A DNA stretch of 64,000 bases from Mycolicibacter minnesotensis. Lineage in GTDB: Bacteria > Actinomycetota > Actinomycetes > Mycobacteriales > Mycobacteriaceae. The DNA lies in the NCBI RefSeq assembly GCF_010731755.1, contig NZ_AP022589.1:2728001-2792000 (forward strand), given 5' to 3'. Position numbers and translations under genes: made by a program. This document shows, in pieces, positions 56,265 through 64,000 of the stretch. Under the pieces are notes generated by a model, which did no database searches, was not told the origin of the DNA, and saw only the letters and a list, made by a program, of their open reading frames with translations. How positions within the stretch are numbered: position 1 is the first letter of the stretch; every line of letters starts with the position of its first letter.

Positions 56265-57683
56265 GTGAAGCACTGGACCACCCTGGGAGTGATTGTCGTG
56301 ATGCTGGCCATGGTCAGCGGATGCGGCACCAGGCAGCAGGCCGAACCCGCCGACACGGCACTGACCCCCGCCGATCAGGTGCGCGAGATCGCGAAGGAGG
56401 CCTACGTCTACGGCTTCCCGATGGTCGACTCCTACCGCATCCAGCACGCCTTCTTCGTCGGCAAGGCGGGTCCGCAGGACAAGGGCGCGTGGAACCAGGC
56501 GCTGAGCACCGCGAGGGTCTTCACGCCCGCCGACACCACTGTGCAGACCCCGAACGCCGACACGCCCTACACGATGCTCGGTGCGGATCTGCGCGCCGAG
56601 CCGTTGGTGCTGACGGTGCCGCCGATCGAGGCCGGCCGCTACTACTCGCTGCAGTTCATCGACGCCTATACCTACGACTTCGATTACGTGGGCAGTCGCA
56701 CCACCGGCAATGGCGGCGGTAAATACCTGCTGGCCGGACCCGGCTGGAAGGGAGAAAAGCCCGAGGACGTCGATCAGGTGATCCGCTCGGAGACGGACTT
56801 CGCGCTGGTGATCTACCGCACCCAATTGTTCGATCCGGCCGACATCGACAACGTCAAGAAGGTCCAGGCCGGCTACACCGTGCAGCCGCTGTCGGCCTAC
56901 CTCGGCCAGCCCGCCCTCAGCGCCCCGCCGGTGGATTTCATCGCGCCACTGACCCCGGAGGAGCAGAAGACCTCCCTGCGCTTCTTCGAGATCCTGAGCT
57001 TCGTGCTCAAGTACGCGCCGGTGTTGCCGGCCGAACAGGATCTGCGGGCCCGGTTCGCCAGCCTCGGTATCGGCCCCGACGGCGCCTTCAACGCAGACAA
57101 CCTCGACACCGAGACCCGCGACGCGGTGCAGGCCGGGATGGCTGACGCCTGGGCTGAGCTCGATGCGTTCAAGAAGGACGAGCTCGACACCGGCCAGGTG
57201 ACCTCCGGACAGTTGTTCGGCACCAGGGAGTTCCTCGACGGCAACTACCTGTACCGGATGGCCGGTGCGGTACTCGGGATCTACGGCAACGCCCGGGACG
57301 AGGCGATCTATCCGGTGCTGGCCGTGGATTCCGCCGGCGACCCACTGACCGGGGCGCATCGCTACACGCTGCGGTTCGCCCCCGATGCACTGCCGCCGGT
57401 CAACTCGTTCTGGTCGCTGACCATGTACAAGATGCCCGAAAGCCTGCTGGTGGCCAACCCGATCAACCGGTACCTGATCAACTCGCCGATGCTGCCGGAC
57501 CTGATCCGCGACCCCGACGGGGGAATCACCGTCAACGTCTCGCACCAGTCGCCGGGGGCGGACCGGGAAGCGAACTGGTTGCCCGCGCCGGACGGGCCGT
57601 TCCAGCTGATCCTGCGGTTGTACTGGCCGAAAGAGGAAGCGCTCAACGGCAGCTGGGAAGTGCCCAAGGCCGTCAAGGGCTAG
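56265..57683 (+). CDS. DUF1254/DUF1214 lipoprotein
   Basis: 472 residues from GTG 56265. Lipoprotein signal MKHWTTLGVIVVMLAMVSGC. The DUF1254 domain (about 50-190: EAYVYGFPMVDSYRIQHAFF, PNADTPYTMLGADLRAEPLVLTVPP, YYSLQFIDAYTYDFDYVGSRTTGN) is followed by DUF1214 (about 350-465: HRYTLRFAPDALPPVNSFWSLTMYK and LPAPDGPFQLILRLYWPKEEALNGSWEVPKAVK). The pair is common in mycobacteria, and its function is unknown. An in-frame ATG at 56202 would add 21 residues and hide the lipobox, so the GTG was preferred. Confidence 0.9.
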   Translation: MKHWTTLGVIVVMLAMVSGCGTRQQAEPADTALTPADQVREIAKEAYVYGFPMVDSYRIQHAFFVGKAGPQDKGAWNQALSTARVFTPADTTVQTPNADTPYTMLGADLRAEPLVLTVPPIEAGRYYSLQFIDAYTYDFDYVGSRTTGNGGGKYLLAGPGWKGEKPEDVDQVIRSETDFALVIYRTQLFDPADIDNVKKVQAGYTVQPLSAYLGQPALSAPPVDFIAPLTPEEQKTSLRFFEILSFVLKYAPVLPAEQDLRARFASLGIGPDGAFNADNLDTETRDAVQAGMADAWAELDAFKKDELDTGQVTSGQLFGTREFLDGNYLYRMAGAVLGIYGNARDEAIYPVLAVDSAGDPLTGAHRYTLRFAPDALPPVNSFWSLTMYKMPESLLVANPINRYLINSPMLPDLIRDPDGGITVNVSHQSPGADREANWLPAPDGPFQLILRLYWPKEEALNGSWEVPKAVKG

Positions 57684-57695
57684 CCAGAAAACGCC

Positions 57696-57968
57696 CTAGT
57701 TGCAGTTGTTGGCGTGCACCCACCGGCCGTTGTAGCCCACGCAGGTGCTGACCGGCGGGGGCGGTGGGGGTGGCGGCGGCGGCACGTCTTCGGGGAGCGG
57801 CGCGTAATAGGCCGGCGGCGGTACGGGGTCCGCGCACCCGCTGACGTAGACACGGCGGCCCACGCCGACGCAGCCCGCGGAGGCGGTGCCGGCCGGTGTG
57901 AACACGACCACCGCACCCGGCAGGGTGCTCAGCGTTACTGCCGCCACGGCCCAGATCCGGCGCCTCAT
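57696..57968 (-). CDS. small secreted Pro/Cys-containing protein
   Basis: 90 residues. Signal peptide MRRRIWAVAAVTLSTLPGAVVVFTPAGTASA. The mature part has four Cys in two similar blocks (GCVGVGRRVYVSGC, TCVGYNGRWVHANNC) joined by a proline linker PPPAYYAPLPEDVPPPPP. The two blocks look like an internal repeat. It starts on the stop codon of the haemophore-like gene (TGATG), so both are one unit. No function known. Confidence 0.75.
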   Translation of the reverse strand: MRRRIWAVAAVTLSTLPGAVVVFTPAGTASAGCVGVGRRVYVSGCADPVPPPAYYAPLPEDVPPPPPPPPPPVSTCVGYNGRWVHANNCN

Positions 57969-58327
57969 CACTGGTCCAGCAGTGGGCGCTCGGGCTGGGG
58001 CAGACCGCAGCGGGCGCGGAAGTCGGTCAGCGGTTGACGAAGCCCCAGCAGGTCGTCGTGGGCCTGCGGGTGGTCGGCGAAGAAGCTGCGGACCGCCTCG
58101 GGGATCTCGTCGTCGGGGCGGCTGCGGAGACCGGTGTAGAACTCGTTGACGTCGGGATGGGCGTAGAGATAGCCCGAGGTTGAAGCGGCGACCCCGGTGG
58201 CCACATTGGCCATGTCGGCCGCGGTGCAGCCGGGCTGCGGGTCGGCCAGCGCCGTGGCCGCGGTGAGCAGACCGGTGGCGACGCCGACGATGCCGAGGCT
58301 CAGCGATGACAGGCGGATGAGGGACAT
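57968..58327 (-). CDS. haemophore-like haem-binding protein (MHB family)
   Basis: 119 residues from ATG 58327, with a GGGAG site. Signal peptide to TALA, then DPQPGCTAADMANVATGVAASTSGYLYAHPDVNEFYTGLRSRPDDEIPEAVRSFFADHPQAHDDLLGLRQPLTDFRARCGLP. The two Cys, the YLYAHPDVN helix and PLTDFRARC ending match the mycobacterial haemophore family typified by Rv0203. Those bind haem outside the cell and pass it to MmpL transporters. It is followed by a small secreted protein in an overlapping unit. Confidence 0.87.
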   Translation of the reverse strand: MSLIRLSSLSLGIVGVATGLLTAATALADPQPGCTAADMANVATGVAASTSGYLYAHPDVNEFYTGLRSRPDDEIPEAVRSFFADHPQAHDDLLGLRQPLTDFRARCGLPQPERPLLDQ

Positions 58328-58398
58328 TTTCCGAACTCCCTTCAACGGGTGTGACGCACTCTAACAAGCTCCGGTGGCAAACGCGGCGGACTTTGCGC

Positions 58399-59055
58399 TC
58401 ACTTTGCGGCGACGGTGAATCCGTTCATGATCGCCTCGACATCGGTGGCGTACTTGGGTGCGTCATCGGCCGGGGCGGTGACCGCCAACTGCACCAGATA
58501 ACGCTGCTCGGCGGGCTTGGAGCCGGTGGCGATCACCATCCGGAACCAGCTGTGCAGTCGCTGCCCGTCCATGTCATAGGTGCCCTGAACCATCGACGAC
58601 GGAAATCCTTGGTAGTCCTCGTTGGAGGCATCGAGCAGCCGGAAATTCGGGGACAGCTGCGCGTCGACAACCCCGTGGCGGATGGCCTCGTGGGAGTCGA
58701 AGTTGCCGGTCAGCTTGACCACGCTCAATATGGCGCGCGGAAATTTCTCGCCTTTGCCCAGGACCAGGGTGGTCGCCGGCAGCATCGGATTCTGTTTCCT
58801 GGTCCAACCCGGCGGGGTGGGGATCGTCACGGTCAGGTCGGTCGGCGCGTTGGGGGCGACCGCTTCGGCCACCACTCCCTGGTCCTCCAGGTATCGGCCC
58901 ACGGTGACCGGGGCCTCGGGCTCCGATGAGGTGGTGGTCGTACTACCGTTGCCCCAAATCGATTGATAGTCAGGAGTTTTGGTCCCGCAGCCCGATGTGG
59001 TGTTGATCAGGGCCGTACACGCCAAGGCCGCGGCGGCCACGCGCAGCGCGGTCAC
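58399..59055 (-). CDS. lpqT: LpqN/LpqT-family lipoprotein
   Basis: 218 residues from a GTG at 59055. Lipoprotein signal with lipobox TSGC at about residue 23. The mature part has TDLTVTIPTPPGWTRKQNPML and FPSSMVQGTYDMDGQRLHSWFRMVIA, the LpqN/LpqT fold, and ends APKYATDVEAIMNGFTVAAK. Surface lipoprotein; no defined reaction. GTGA overlap with arsC. Ortholog of Rv1016c. Confidence 0.92.
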   Translation of the reverse strand: MTALRVAAAALACTALINTTSGCGTKTPDYQSIWGNGSTTTTSSEPEAPVTVGRYLEDQGVVAEAVAPNAPTDLTVTIPTPPGWTRKQNPMLPATTLVLGKGEKFPRAILSVVKLTGNFDSHEAIRHGVVDAQLSPNFRLLDASNEDYQGFPSSMVQGTYDMDGQRLHSWFRMVIATGSKPAEQRYLVQLAVTAPADDAPKYATDVEAIMNGFTVAAK

Positions 59056-59396
59056 AGGATCTCGCGGACCGCGTCAATCGGGCGGGCCAGCCGGGTGCCG
59101 TTTCCGGTGACCACGAAGGGGCGCTGGATCAGGATCGGGTTCGCGGCCATTGCATCGAGCAGTTCGTCATCGGTCGCATCTGCCAGGTTCAGCTCGGCGT
59201 AGACCGCCTCACCGTTGCGGACCGCGTCGCGTACACCGATCCCGGCGGCGCTGATCATCTCCGCCAGCTCCGCACGCGACGGCGGAGTCTTGAGGTACTG
59301 CACGACTGTCGGCTCGATGCCGTTGTCGCGCAGCAGTTCCAGCGTCTTGCGTGAGGTCGAGCAACGCGGGTTGTGGTAGACGACCGCGTCGGCCAT
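59052..59396 (-). CDS. arsC: ArsC-family arsenate reductase-like protein
   Basis: 114 residues from ATG 59396. NPRCSTSRKTLELLRDNGIEPTVVQYLKTPPSRAEL carries the active Cys12; NPILIQRPFVVTGNGTRLARPIDAV supplies the second conserved Arg region. Glutaredoxin-linked ArsC family. It reduces arsenate, or may have a Spx-like role; no other arsenic genes are nearby. It sits between lpqT (4-base overlap) and prs (1-base gap). Confidence 0.9.
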   Translation of the reverse strand: MADAVVYHNPRCSTSRKTLELLRDNGIEPTVVQYLKTPPSRAELAEMISAAGIGVRDAVRNGEAVYAELNLADATDDELLDAMAANPILIQRPFVVTGNGTRLARPIDAVREIL

Positions 59397-59397
59397 G

Positions 59398-60384
59398 TCA
59401 GGCGTCTCCGTCGAAAAGCCCGGTGACAGAGCCATTGTCGAACACGGCCCGGATGGTGCTGGCCAGCAGAGGAGCTATAGACAGCACGGTCAGTTGCGGG
59501 AACTGCTTGTCCTCGGTGATCGGCAGGGTGTTGGTGACGATCACCTCGCTGGCGCCGCAGGCCGCCAACCGCTCGGATGCCGGGCTGGACAGCACACCGT
59601 GGGTGGCGGCGATCACCACTTCGACTGCCCCCGCTTCGCGCAGCAGGCCGACCGCCCCGGCGATGGTGCCGCCGGTGTCGATCATGTCGTCGGTGATCAC
59701 ACAGGTCTTGCCGGTGACCTCGCCGACTACGCGATTGGCCTTGACCTGGTTGGGCACCCGCGGATCACGGGTCTTGTGAATGAAGGCCAGCGGCACGCCG
59801 CCCAGCGAGTCGGCCCACTTCTCGGCAACCCGCACCCGGCCGGAGTCGGGGGAGACCACAACGACGTCCTTGCCGTTGTTGAGGTAGTTGTCCCGGATGT
59901 AGCCGCACAGCAGCGGCTGGGCCCGCATGTGGTCCACCGGGCCGTCGAAGAAGCCCTGGATCTGGTCGGTGTGCAGGTCCACCGTGACGATCCGGTCGGC
60001 GCCGGCCGTCTTGAGCAGGTCGGCCACCAGGCGAGCCGAGATCGGCTCACGGCCGCGGTGCTTCTTGTCCTGGCGCGCGTAGGGATAGAACGGCAGGATC
60101 GCGGTGATCCGCTTGGCGCTGCCGCGCTTGAGCGCGTCGATCATGATCAGCTGTTCCATCAGGTGCTGGTTCAGCGGTGCGGGGTGCGACTGCAGCACGA
60201 AGGCGTCGCAGCCGCGCACGGACTCGTCGAATCGCACGAAGATCTCGCCGTTGGCAAAGTCCCGCGCGGTCTGCGCGGTAACCGGTACGTCCAGTTCCTT
60301 TGCGACCTGATCAGCCAGCTCCGGGTGCGCACGACCAGCGAAGAGCATCAGGTTCTTGCGATTGTCTGTCCAATCGTGGCTCAC
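59398..60384 (-). CDS. prs: ribose-phosphate pyrophosphokinase
   Basis: 328 residues from GTG 60384 (MSHDWTDNRKNLMLFAGRAHPELADQV). Marks: DFANGEIFVRFDESVRG, LPFYPYARQDKKHRGREPISARLVADLL (flexible loop), VDLHTDQIQGFFDGPVDHMRAQP and the PRPP loop VITDDMIDTGGTIAGAV. It makes PRPP from ribose-5-phosphate and ATP, needed for nucleotides, His, Trp and decaprenylphosphoryl-arabinose. Upstream reading frame to 60687 runs into glmU and is not coding. Ortholog of Rv1017c (prsA). Confidence 0.96.
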   Translation of the reverse strand: MSHDWTDNRKNLMLFAGRAHPELADQVAKELDVPVTAQTARDFANGEIFVRFDESVRGCDAFVLQSHPAPLNQHLMEQLIMIDALKRGSAKRITAILPFYPYARQDKKHRGREPISARLVADLLKTAGADRIVTVDLHTDQIQGFFDGPVDHMRAQPLLCGYIRDNYLNNGKDVVVVSPDSGRVRVAEKWADSLGGVPLAFIHKTRDPRVPNQVKANRVVGEVTGKTCVITDDMIDTGGTIAGAVGLLREAGAVEVVIAATHGVLSSPASERLAACGASEVIVTNTLPITEDKQFPQLTVLSIAPLLASTIRAVFDNGSVTGLFDGDA

Positions 60385-60493
60385 GTGCTGCCCCCGCCAT
60401 AGAAGATTGTGGATTTCGGTCGAGTTAACTCGGGCCTTATGGTACGTAGCCCGGTGCGCGATTTCGCCTCGGGCTGCCTCAACGCGATCAAGC

Positions 60494-61999
60494 TCACGAT
60501 GACAGATCAGGTGAAGTCTGGCCGGCTTCTTCGGCGCAGTTCGCGGCATCGGCCGCCGCCGCGGCCGCGCTGCCGGGCCGCTTGCGCTGTACCCAGTTCT
60601 CGATGTTGCGCTGCGGGCCGGCCGAGACGGCCAGCGCGCCCGGGGGCACATCGTGGCGTACCACGGTCCCGGCGCCGGTGTAGGCACCGTCGCCGATATT
60701 GACCGGCGCGACGAACATGGTGTCCGAGCCGGTCCGCACGTGCGAGCCGACGGTGGTACGCCGTTTGGTCTGGCCGTCGTAATTGACGAACACGCTGGAG
60801 GCGCCGATGTTGCTGTGGTCGCCGATGTCGGCGTCGCCGACGTAGGTCAGGTGCGGCACCTTGGTTCCGGTGCCGATGGTGGAGTTCTTGGTCTCGACGA
60901 ACGCACCCAGTTTGGCTTCGGCGCCCAGCACGGTGCCGGGCCGCAGATAGCTGAACGGCCCGACGGCGGCGCCCGCGCCGACCGCCGAGGACGTGGCGTG
61001 ACTGCGGATCACCGACGCACCGTCGCCCACTGTGACGTCGGCCAGGGTGGTGTCGGGCCCGATCGTGCAGTGCGTGCCGATCGCGGTCCGGCCCAGCAGC
61101 TGGGTTCCGGGTGCCACGGTGGTGTCTTGGCCGATGGTCACGTCGACGTCGATCCAGGTGTTGGCCGGGTCGATGATGGTGACCCCCGCGCGCTGATGGG
61201 CGGCCACCACGCGGCGGTTGAGCGCGCCGGCCAGCTCGGACAGTTGTACGCGGTCGTTGACCCCGGCCACCAGCGCCGAGTCATCGACGTGACGGGCGTG
61301 CACCACCTGGCCGTCGCCGCGGACGATACCGATCACGTCGGTCAGATAGAGCTCGTGCTGGGCGTTGTCCGAACCCAGGCGGCCCAGCGCGGACCGCAGC
61401 GCCGCGATGTCGAAGGCGTACACCCCGGCATTGACCTCGCGGATCTCGCGCTGGGATTCGGTGGCGTCGGCCTGTTCGACGATCGCGGTGACTTCACCGT
61501 CCTGGGTGTGCAAGATGCGGCCGTAGCCGGTGGGGTCGGCCAGGGTGGTGGTCAGCACCGTGACCGCGGCCGGGGCGGTACGGTGCGCCTCGATCAAGGC
61601 CTGCAGTGTCACGGTGTCCAGCAGCGGAATGTCGCCGGAGGTGACCACCACGGTGCCGGTGAAGTCGTCGGGCAGCGCCGCCAGGCCGCACAGCACCGCG
61701 TGACCGGTGCCGAGCTGCTGGTCTTGGCGGGCCACTTCGATGTCGCAGTCCAGGGCCTGCGCCAGCTCGGCGACCGGCCCGATGATGCGGTCGTGGGCGT
61801 GGCCCAGCACCACCACCAGGTGCCGCGGCGTGACGCCGGCGGCCGCTGTCAGACAGTGCGACAGCATGCTGCGCCCGCCCAGCTCATGCAGCACTTTGGG
61901 GGTGTCGGAGACCATTCGGGTGCCGGCTCCGGCCGCCAGGACGATGACGGCGTGCTGGCCGGCATCCGGGGACGCGGGAGTGAGGTTGGGCGTCGACAC
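60494..61999 (-). CDS. glmU: bifunctional GlmU (GlcN-1-P acetyltransferase/uridylyltransferase)
   Basis: 501 residues from GTG. The N-terminal uridylyltransferase has [41 protein letters not shown] and [10 protein letters not shown]. The C-terminal left-handed beta-helix (about 255-455) has hexapeptide repeats such as [23 protein letters not shown] and the acetyl-CoA site [26 protein letters not shown]. An Ala/Ser-rich tail follows. It makes UDP-N-acetylglucosamine. It is 109 bases upstream of prs. Ortholog of Rv1018c. Confidence 0.97.
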   Translation of the reverse strand: MSTPNLTPASPDAGQHAVIVLAAGAGTRMVSDTPKVLHELGGRSMLSHCLTAAAGVTPRHLVVVLGHAHDRIIGPVAELAQALDCDIEVARQDQQLGTGHAVLCGLAALPDDFTGTVVVTSGDIPLLDTVTLQALIEAHRTAPAAVTVLTTTLADPTGYGRILHTQDGEVTAIVEQADATESQREIREVNAGVYAFDIAALRSALGRLGSDNAQHELYLTDVIGIVRGDGQVVHARHVDDSALVAGVNDRVQLSELAGALNRRVVAAHQRAGVTIIDPANTWIDVDVTIGQDTTVAPGTQLLGRTAIGTHCTIGPDTTLADVTVGDGASVIRSHATSSAVGAGAAVGPFSYLRPGTVLGAEAKLGAFVETKNSTIGTGTKVPHLTYVGDADIGDHSNIGASSVFVNYDGQTKRRTTVGSHVRTGSDTMFVAPVNIGDGAYTGAGTVVRHDVPPGALAVSAGPQRNIENWVQRKRPGSAAAAAADAANCAEEAGQTSPDLSS

Positions 62000-62057
62000 G
62001 GCGTCTAGCCTGTCACTCCGCGCGCGTTCGCGGCAAAAGTGCGCGCAAATCCGTGAG

Positions 62058-62129
62058 CTCCGTCGCCAGGACTCGAACCTGAACTATCTGAACCAAAATC
62101 AGAGGTGCTGCCGATTACACCACGACGGA
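62058..62129 (-). tRNA. tRNA-Gln(TTG)
   Basis: A 72-base cloverleaf on the minus strand. Acceptor TCCGTCG/CGACGGA, D arm GTGT... with loop AATCGGCAGC, anticodon stem TCTGA/TCAGA with loop TTTTGGT, so anticodon TTG. T arm CAGG-TTCGAGT-CCTG; discriminator G73 as expected for Gln. Confidence 0.96.
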
Positions 62130-62149
62130 TCGGTGCTGCCCAGTGACTC

Positions 62150-62164
62150 TAGTCCAACGGACTA
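62150..62164. promoter_or_regulatory. palindromic operator upstream of TetR gene
   Basis: TAGTCC-AAC-GGACTA is a perfect 6+6 inverted repeat, ten bases above the TetR start. It also lies just upstream of tRNA-Gln on the other strand, where TAGAGT could be a -10. Confidence 0.6.
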
Positions 62165-62174
62165 CCCTGGTCGC

Positions 62175-62819
62175 GTGGCTGGTCTGGACAAGGACGGTCG
62201 GGCGCCGCGAGCCCGGATGACAGGTAGCGAGCGCCGGCACCAACTGATCGATGTGGCCCGCTCATTGTTCGCCGAGCGGGGGTATGAGGGCACCTCGATC
62301 GAGGAGATCGCGCAACGCGCGAATGTGTCCAAGCCGGTGGTCTATGAGCACTTCGGCGGCAAAGAGGGCCTGTACGCGGTGGTGGTCGACCGTGAGATGT
62401 CGGCGTTGCTGGACGGCATCACCACGTCGCTGACCAAGGCCACCAACAACCAGTCCCGGCTGCGGGTGGAGCGGGTCGCGTTGGCCTTGCTGACCTACGT
62501 CGACGAGCACACCGACGGGTTCCGCATTCTGATCCGCGACTCGCCGGCGTCGATCAGTTCGGGCACCTATTCGACTCTGCTCAATGACGCCATTGGTCAG
62601 GTGTCGTCGATCCTGGCCGGCGACTTCGCCAAGCGTGGTCTGGACCCCGAGACCGCACCGCTGTACGCCCAGGCGCTGGTGGGTTCGGTGTCGATGACGG
62701 CCCAGTGGTGGCTCGATGTCCGCGAACCCAAGAAGGAAGTGGTGGCCGCCCACCTGGTCAACCTGTGTTGGAACGGCTTGACGCACCTGGAGTCCGACCC
62801 GACGCTGCACGACGAATAG
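62175..62819 (+). CDS. TetR-family regulator (Rv1019-like)
   Basis: 214 residues from GTG 62175; ATG 62217 ([57 protein letters not shown]) matches the start recalled for Rv1019. The HTH is classic. The C-terminal domain ends [32 protein letters not shown]. It lies 58 bases before mfd. Rv1019 has been described as an autorepressor that also controls mfd-mazG; the palindrome here would suit that. Confidence 0.92.
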   Translation: MAGLDKDGRAPRARMTGSERRHQLIDVARSLFAERGYEGTSIEEIAQRANVSKPVVYEHFGGKEGLYAVVVDREMSALLDGITTSLTKATNNQSRLRVERVALALLTYVDEHTDGFRILIRDSPASISSGTYSTLLNDAIGQVSSILAGDFAKRGLDPETAPLYAQALVGSVSMTAQWWLDVREPKKEVVAAHLVNLCWNGLTHLESDPTLHDE

Positions 62820-62877
62820 GGCATGCACCCAACGCATATCGGTGGCCCGCTGCGCACCGCTTAGAATTGCCCGCATC

Positions 62878-64000
62878 ATGACCGCACCGGGGTACCAGAC
62901 TGTCCACACCCCGATCGCGGGGCTCGTAGGCCAGGCGCTCACCGCGCCGGCCTTCGCCGAACTCATCGAGCGCGCGGGCGAGTCGCCCGCCGAACTCAGC
63001 CTGATCGGCCCGGTCGGTGCGCGGCCGTTCACCGCCGCCGCCCTGGCCCGCAACGCGCCGCTGCTGGTGGTCACCGCCACCGGCCACGAGGCCGACGACC
63101 TGACCGCGGAGCTGCGTGGTGTCTACGGCGACGCGGTGGCGCTGTTCCCGTCGTGGGAGACGCTGCCGCACGAGCGTCTCTCACCCGGAGTGGACACCGT
63201 CGGCGCCCGCCTGCTGCTGCTGCGCCGGCTGGCCTACCCCGACGACGCACGCCTGGGCCCGCCGCTGCGGGTGGTGGTGACCACCGCCCGGTCGCTGCTG
63301 CAGCCGATGACCGGCCAGCTGGACGCCGTCGAGCCGGTACTGCTGGCTGTCGGTGACGAGACTTCGTTCGAGGCGGTGATCGCCCGGCTGGTCGAGTTGG
63401 CCTATACCCGGGTGGACTTGGTGGGCAAGCGCGGTGAGTTCGCTGTGCGCGGCGGCATCCTCGATCTGTTCCCGCCGACTGCCGAACATCCGGCGCGCAT
63501 TGAGTTCTGGGGCGACGAGATCACCGAGATCCGGCCGTTCTCGGTGGCCGATCAGCGCTCGATCCCCGAGGTCGAGGTGGGCACGGTGGTGGCGATGCCC
63601 TGCCGGGAGCTGTTGCTCACCGATGACGTGCGGGCCCGCGCCGCGGAACTGGCGGGCGCGCAACCGCAGACCGACAATGCTGTCATCGGAACCGTCGGTG
63701 AGATGCTGGCCAAGCTGGCCGAGGGCATCCCGGTCGACGGCATGGAGGCGCTGGGGCCGGTACTGCGGCCCGGCCCGCAGGCGCTGTTGACCGATCAGCT
63801 GCGCGCCGGCACCCCGGTGCTGCTCTGCGATCCGGAGAAGATCCGGGCCCGCGCCGCCGACCTGATCAAGACCGGCCGCGAGTTTCTCGAGGCCTCCTGG
63901 TCGGTCGCGGCGATCGGAGGCGATGCACCGATCGACATCGAAGAGCTCGGTGGATCGGGATTCCGTGACCTCGCCGAGGTGAAGAAGGTGGCGCTGGACA
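62878..64000 (+). CDS. mfd: transcription-repair coupling factor Mfd, 5' part
   Basis: 374 codons are seen and the frame runs off the window. The start [26 protein letters not shown] and the UvrB-like N-terminal module are clear: [43 protein letters not shown]-type [56 protein letters not shown]. Mfd (about 1200 residues) displaces stalled RNA polymerase at DNA lesions and recruits UvrA. The RNAP-binding and translocase domains lie outside the window. Ortholog of Rv1020. Confidence 0.96.
   Translation, partial: MTAPGYQTVHTPIAGLVGQALTAPAFAELIERAGESPAELSLIGPVGARPFTAAALARNAPLLVVTATGHEADDLTAELRGVYGDAVALFPSWETLPHERLSPGVDTVGARLLLLRRLAYPDDARLGPPLRVVVTTARSLLQPMTGQLDAVEPVLLAVGDETSFEAVIARLVELAYTRVDLVGKRGEFAVRGGILDLFPPTAEHPARIEFWGDEITEIRPFSVADQRSIPEVEVGTVVAMPCRELLLTDDVRARAAELAGAQPQTDNAVIGTVGEMLAKLAEGIPVDGMEALGPVLRPGPQALLTDQLRAGTPVLLCDPEKIRARAADLIKTGREFLEASWSVAAIGGDAPIDIEELGGSGFRDLAEVKKVALD

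Noticed and set aside
56214..57545. Minus-strand 443-codon frame opposite the DUF1254 lipoprotein
   Set aside because: Shadow of a recognised gene; no start signal and no recognisable family.

Overview
The window is a stretch of mycobacterial chromosome (Mycobacterium sensu lato). It is GC-rich with dense codon use typical of the genus. It carries genus hallmarks: MprAB-PepD, RpfB, a PE-PPE-domain hydrolase, LpqT, a Pks16-type ligase, an F420-dependent LLM oxidoreductase and several FadE/AccA/AccD enzymes. Gene order follows M. tuberculosis from the Rv0966c region to mfd (Rv1020), recognised from memory of that genome. Several accessory blocks break the order. The species cannot be named from the sequence alone.

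Layout. 1-9.8 kb: an ATP-grasp protein (cut by the window edge), a DUF1707 protein, and a tightly overlapping minus-strand catabolic operon (AtuA-like protein, fadE13, accD2, accA2, fadE12, echA7). This has the form of a branched-chain or terpenoid acyl-CoA degradation module with its own biotin-dependent carboxylase. 9.9-15.2 kb: a 57-bp tandem repeat, rpmF, the envelope-stress operon mprA-mprB-pepD, moaB2, and an MscL-like channel with a zinc-ribbon tail. 15.2-21.3 kb: SAF-domain protein, redox chaperone Ruc behind a CIRCE-like operator, 5-formyl-THF cyclo-ligase, galU, glp (moeA1), rimJ and glpR. Glp and GlpR form a cell-division pair, and MtrA-like repeats lie in front of glpR.

21.3-34.4 kb is the main accessory region. 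A tRNA-Ala(CGC) gene is the attachment site of a 2.1-kb remnant element. The element is bounded by a 29-bp direct repeat of the tRNA 3' end and holds an unknown protein, a broken integrase end and a Fic toxin-antitoxin pair. It is followed by an orphan EspI/MinD-like ATPase, a Tat-lipoprotein amidohydrolase, an operon of phosphotransferase, LLM oxidoreductase, TetR and SCO6745-family protein, an EcsC protein, a divergent TetR/SRPBCC pair sharing a strong palindrome, a DUF732 protein, a long hairpin and NADP-type gdhA.

34.5-46.6 kb returns to conserved order: cAMP-dependent acetyltransferase Pat, a lipoprotein, an AlkB-like dioxygenase, a DUF559 protein, protein mannosyltransferase, rsmI and pabB. 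An ECF41-type sigma factor with its oxidoreductase target is inserted next, followed by metG and tatD. 46.6-54 kb: rpfB and rsmA are separated from ispE by a small Ser/Thr kinase and a PE-PPE-domain hydrolase; then pks16. 54-64 kb: pth, rplY, SDR, DUF1254 lipoprotein, two small secreted proteins (one a haemophore-like protein), lpqT, arsC, prs, glmU, tRNA-Gln, a TetR gene behind a palindrome, and the 5' part of mfd.

Most promising for follow-up: the tRNA-Ala island with its Fic module and uncharacterised protein, the ECF41 promoter in front of its oxidoreductase, the MtrA-like array at glpR, the CIRCE-like site at ruc, the loss of the RpfB lipobox cysteine, and the MscL-zinc-ribbon fusion.
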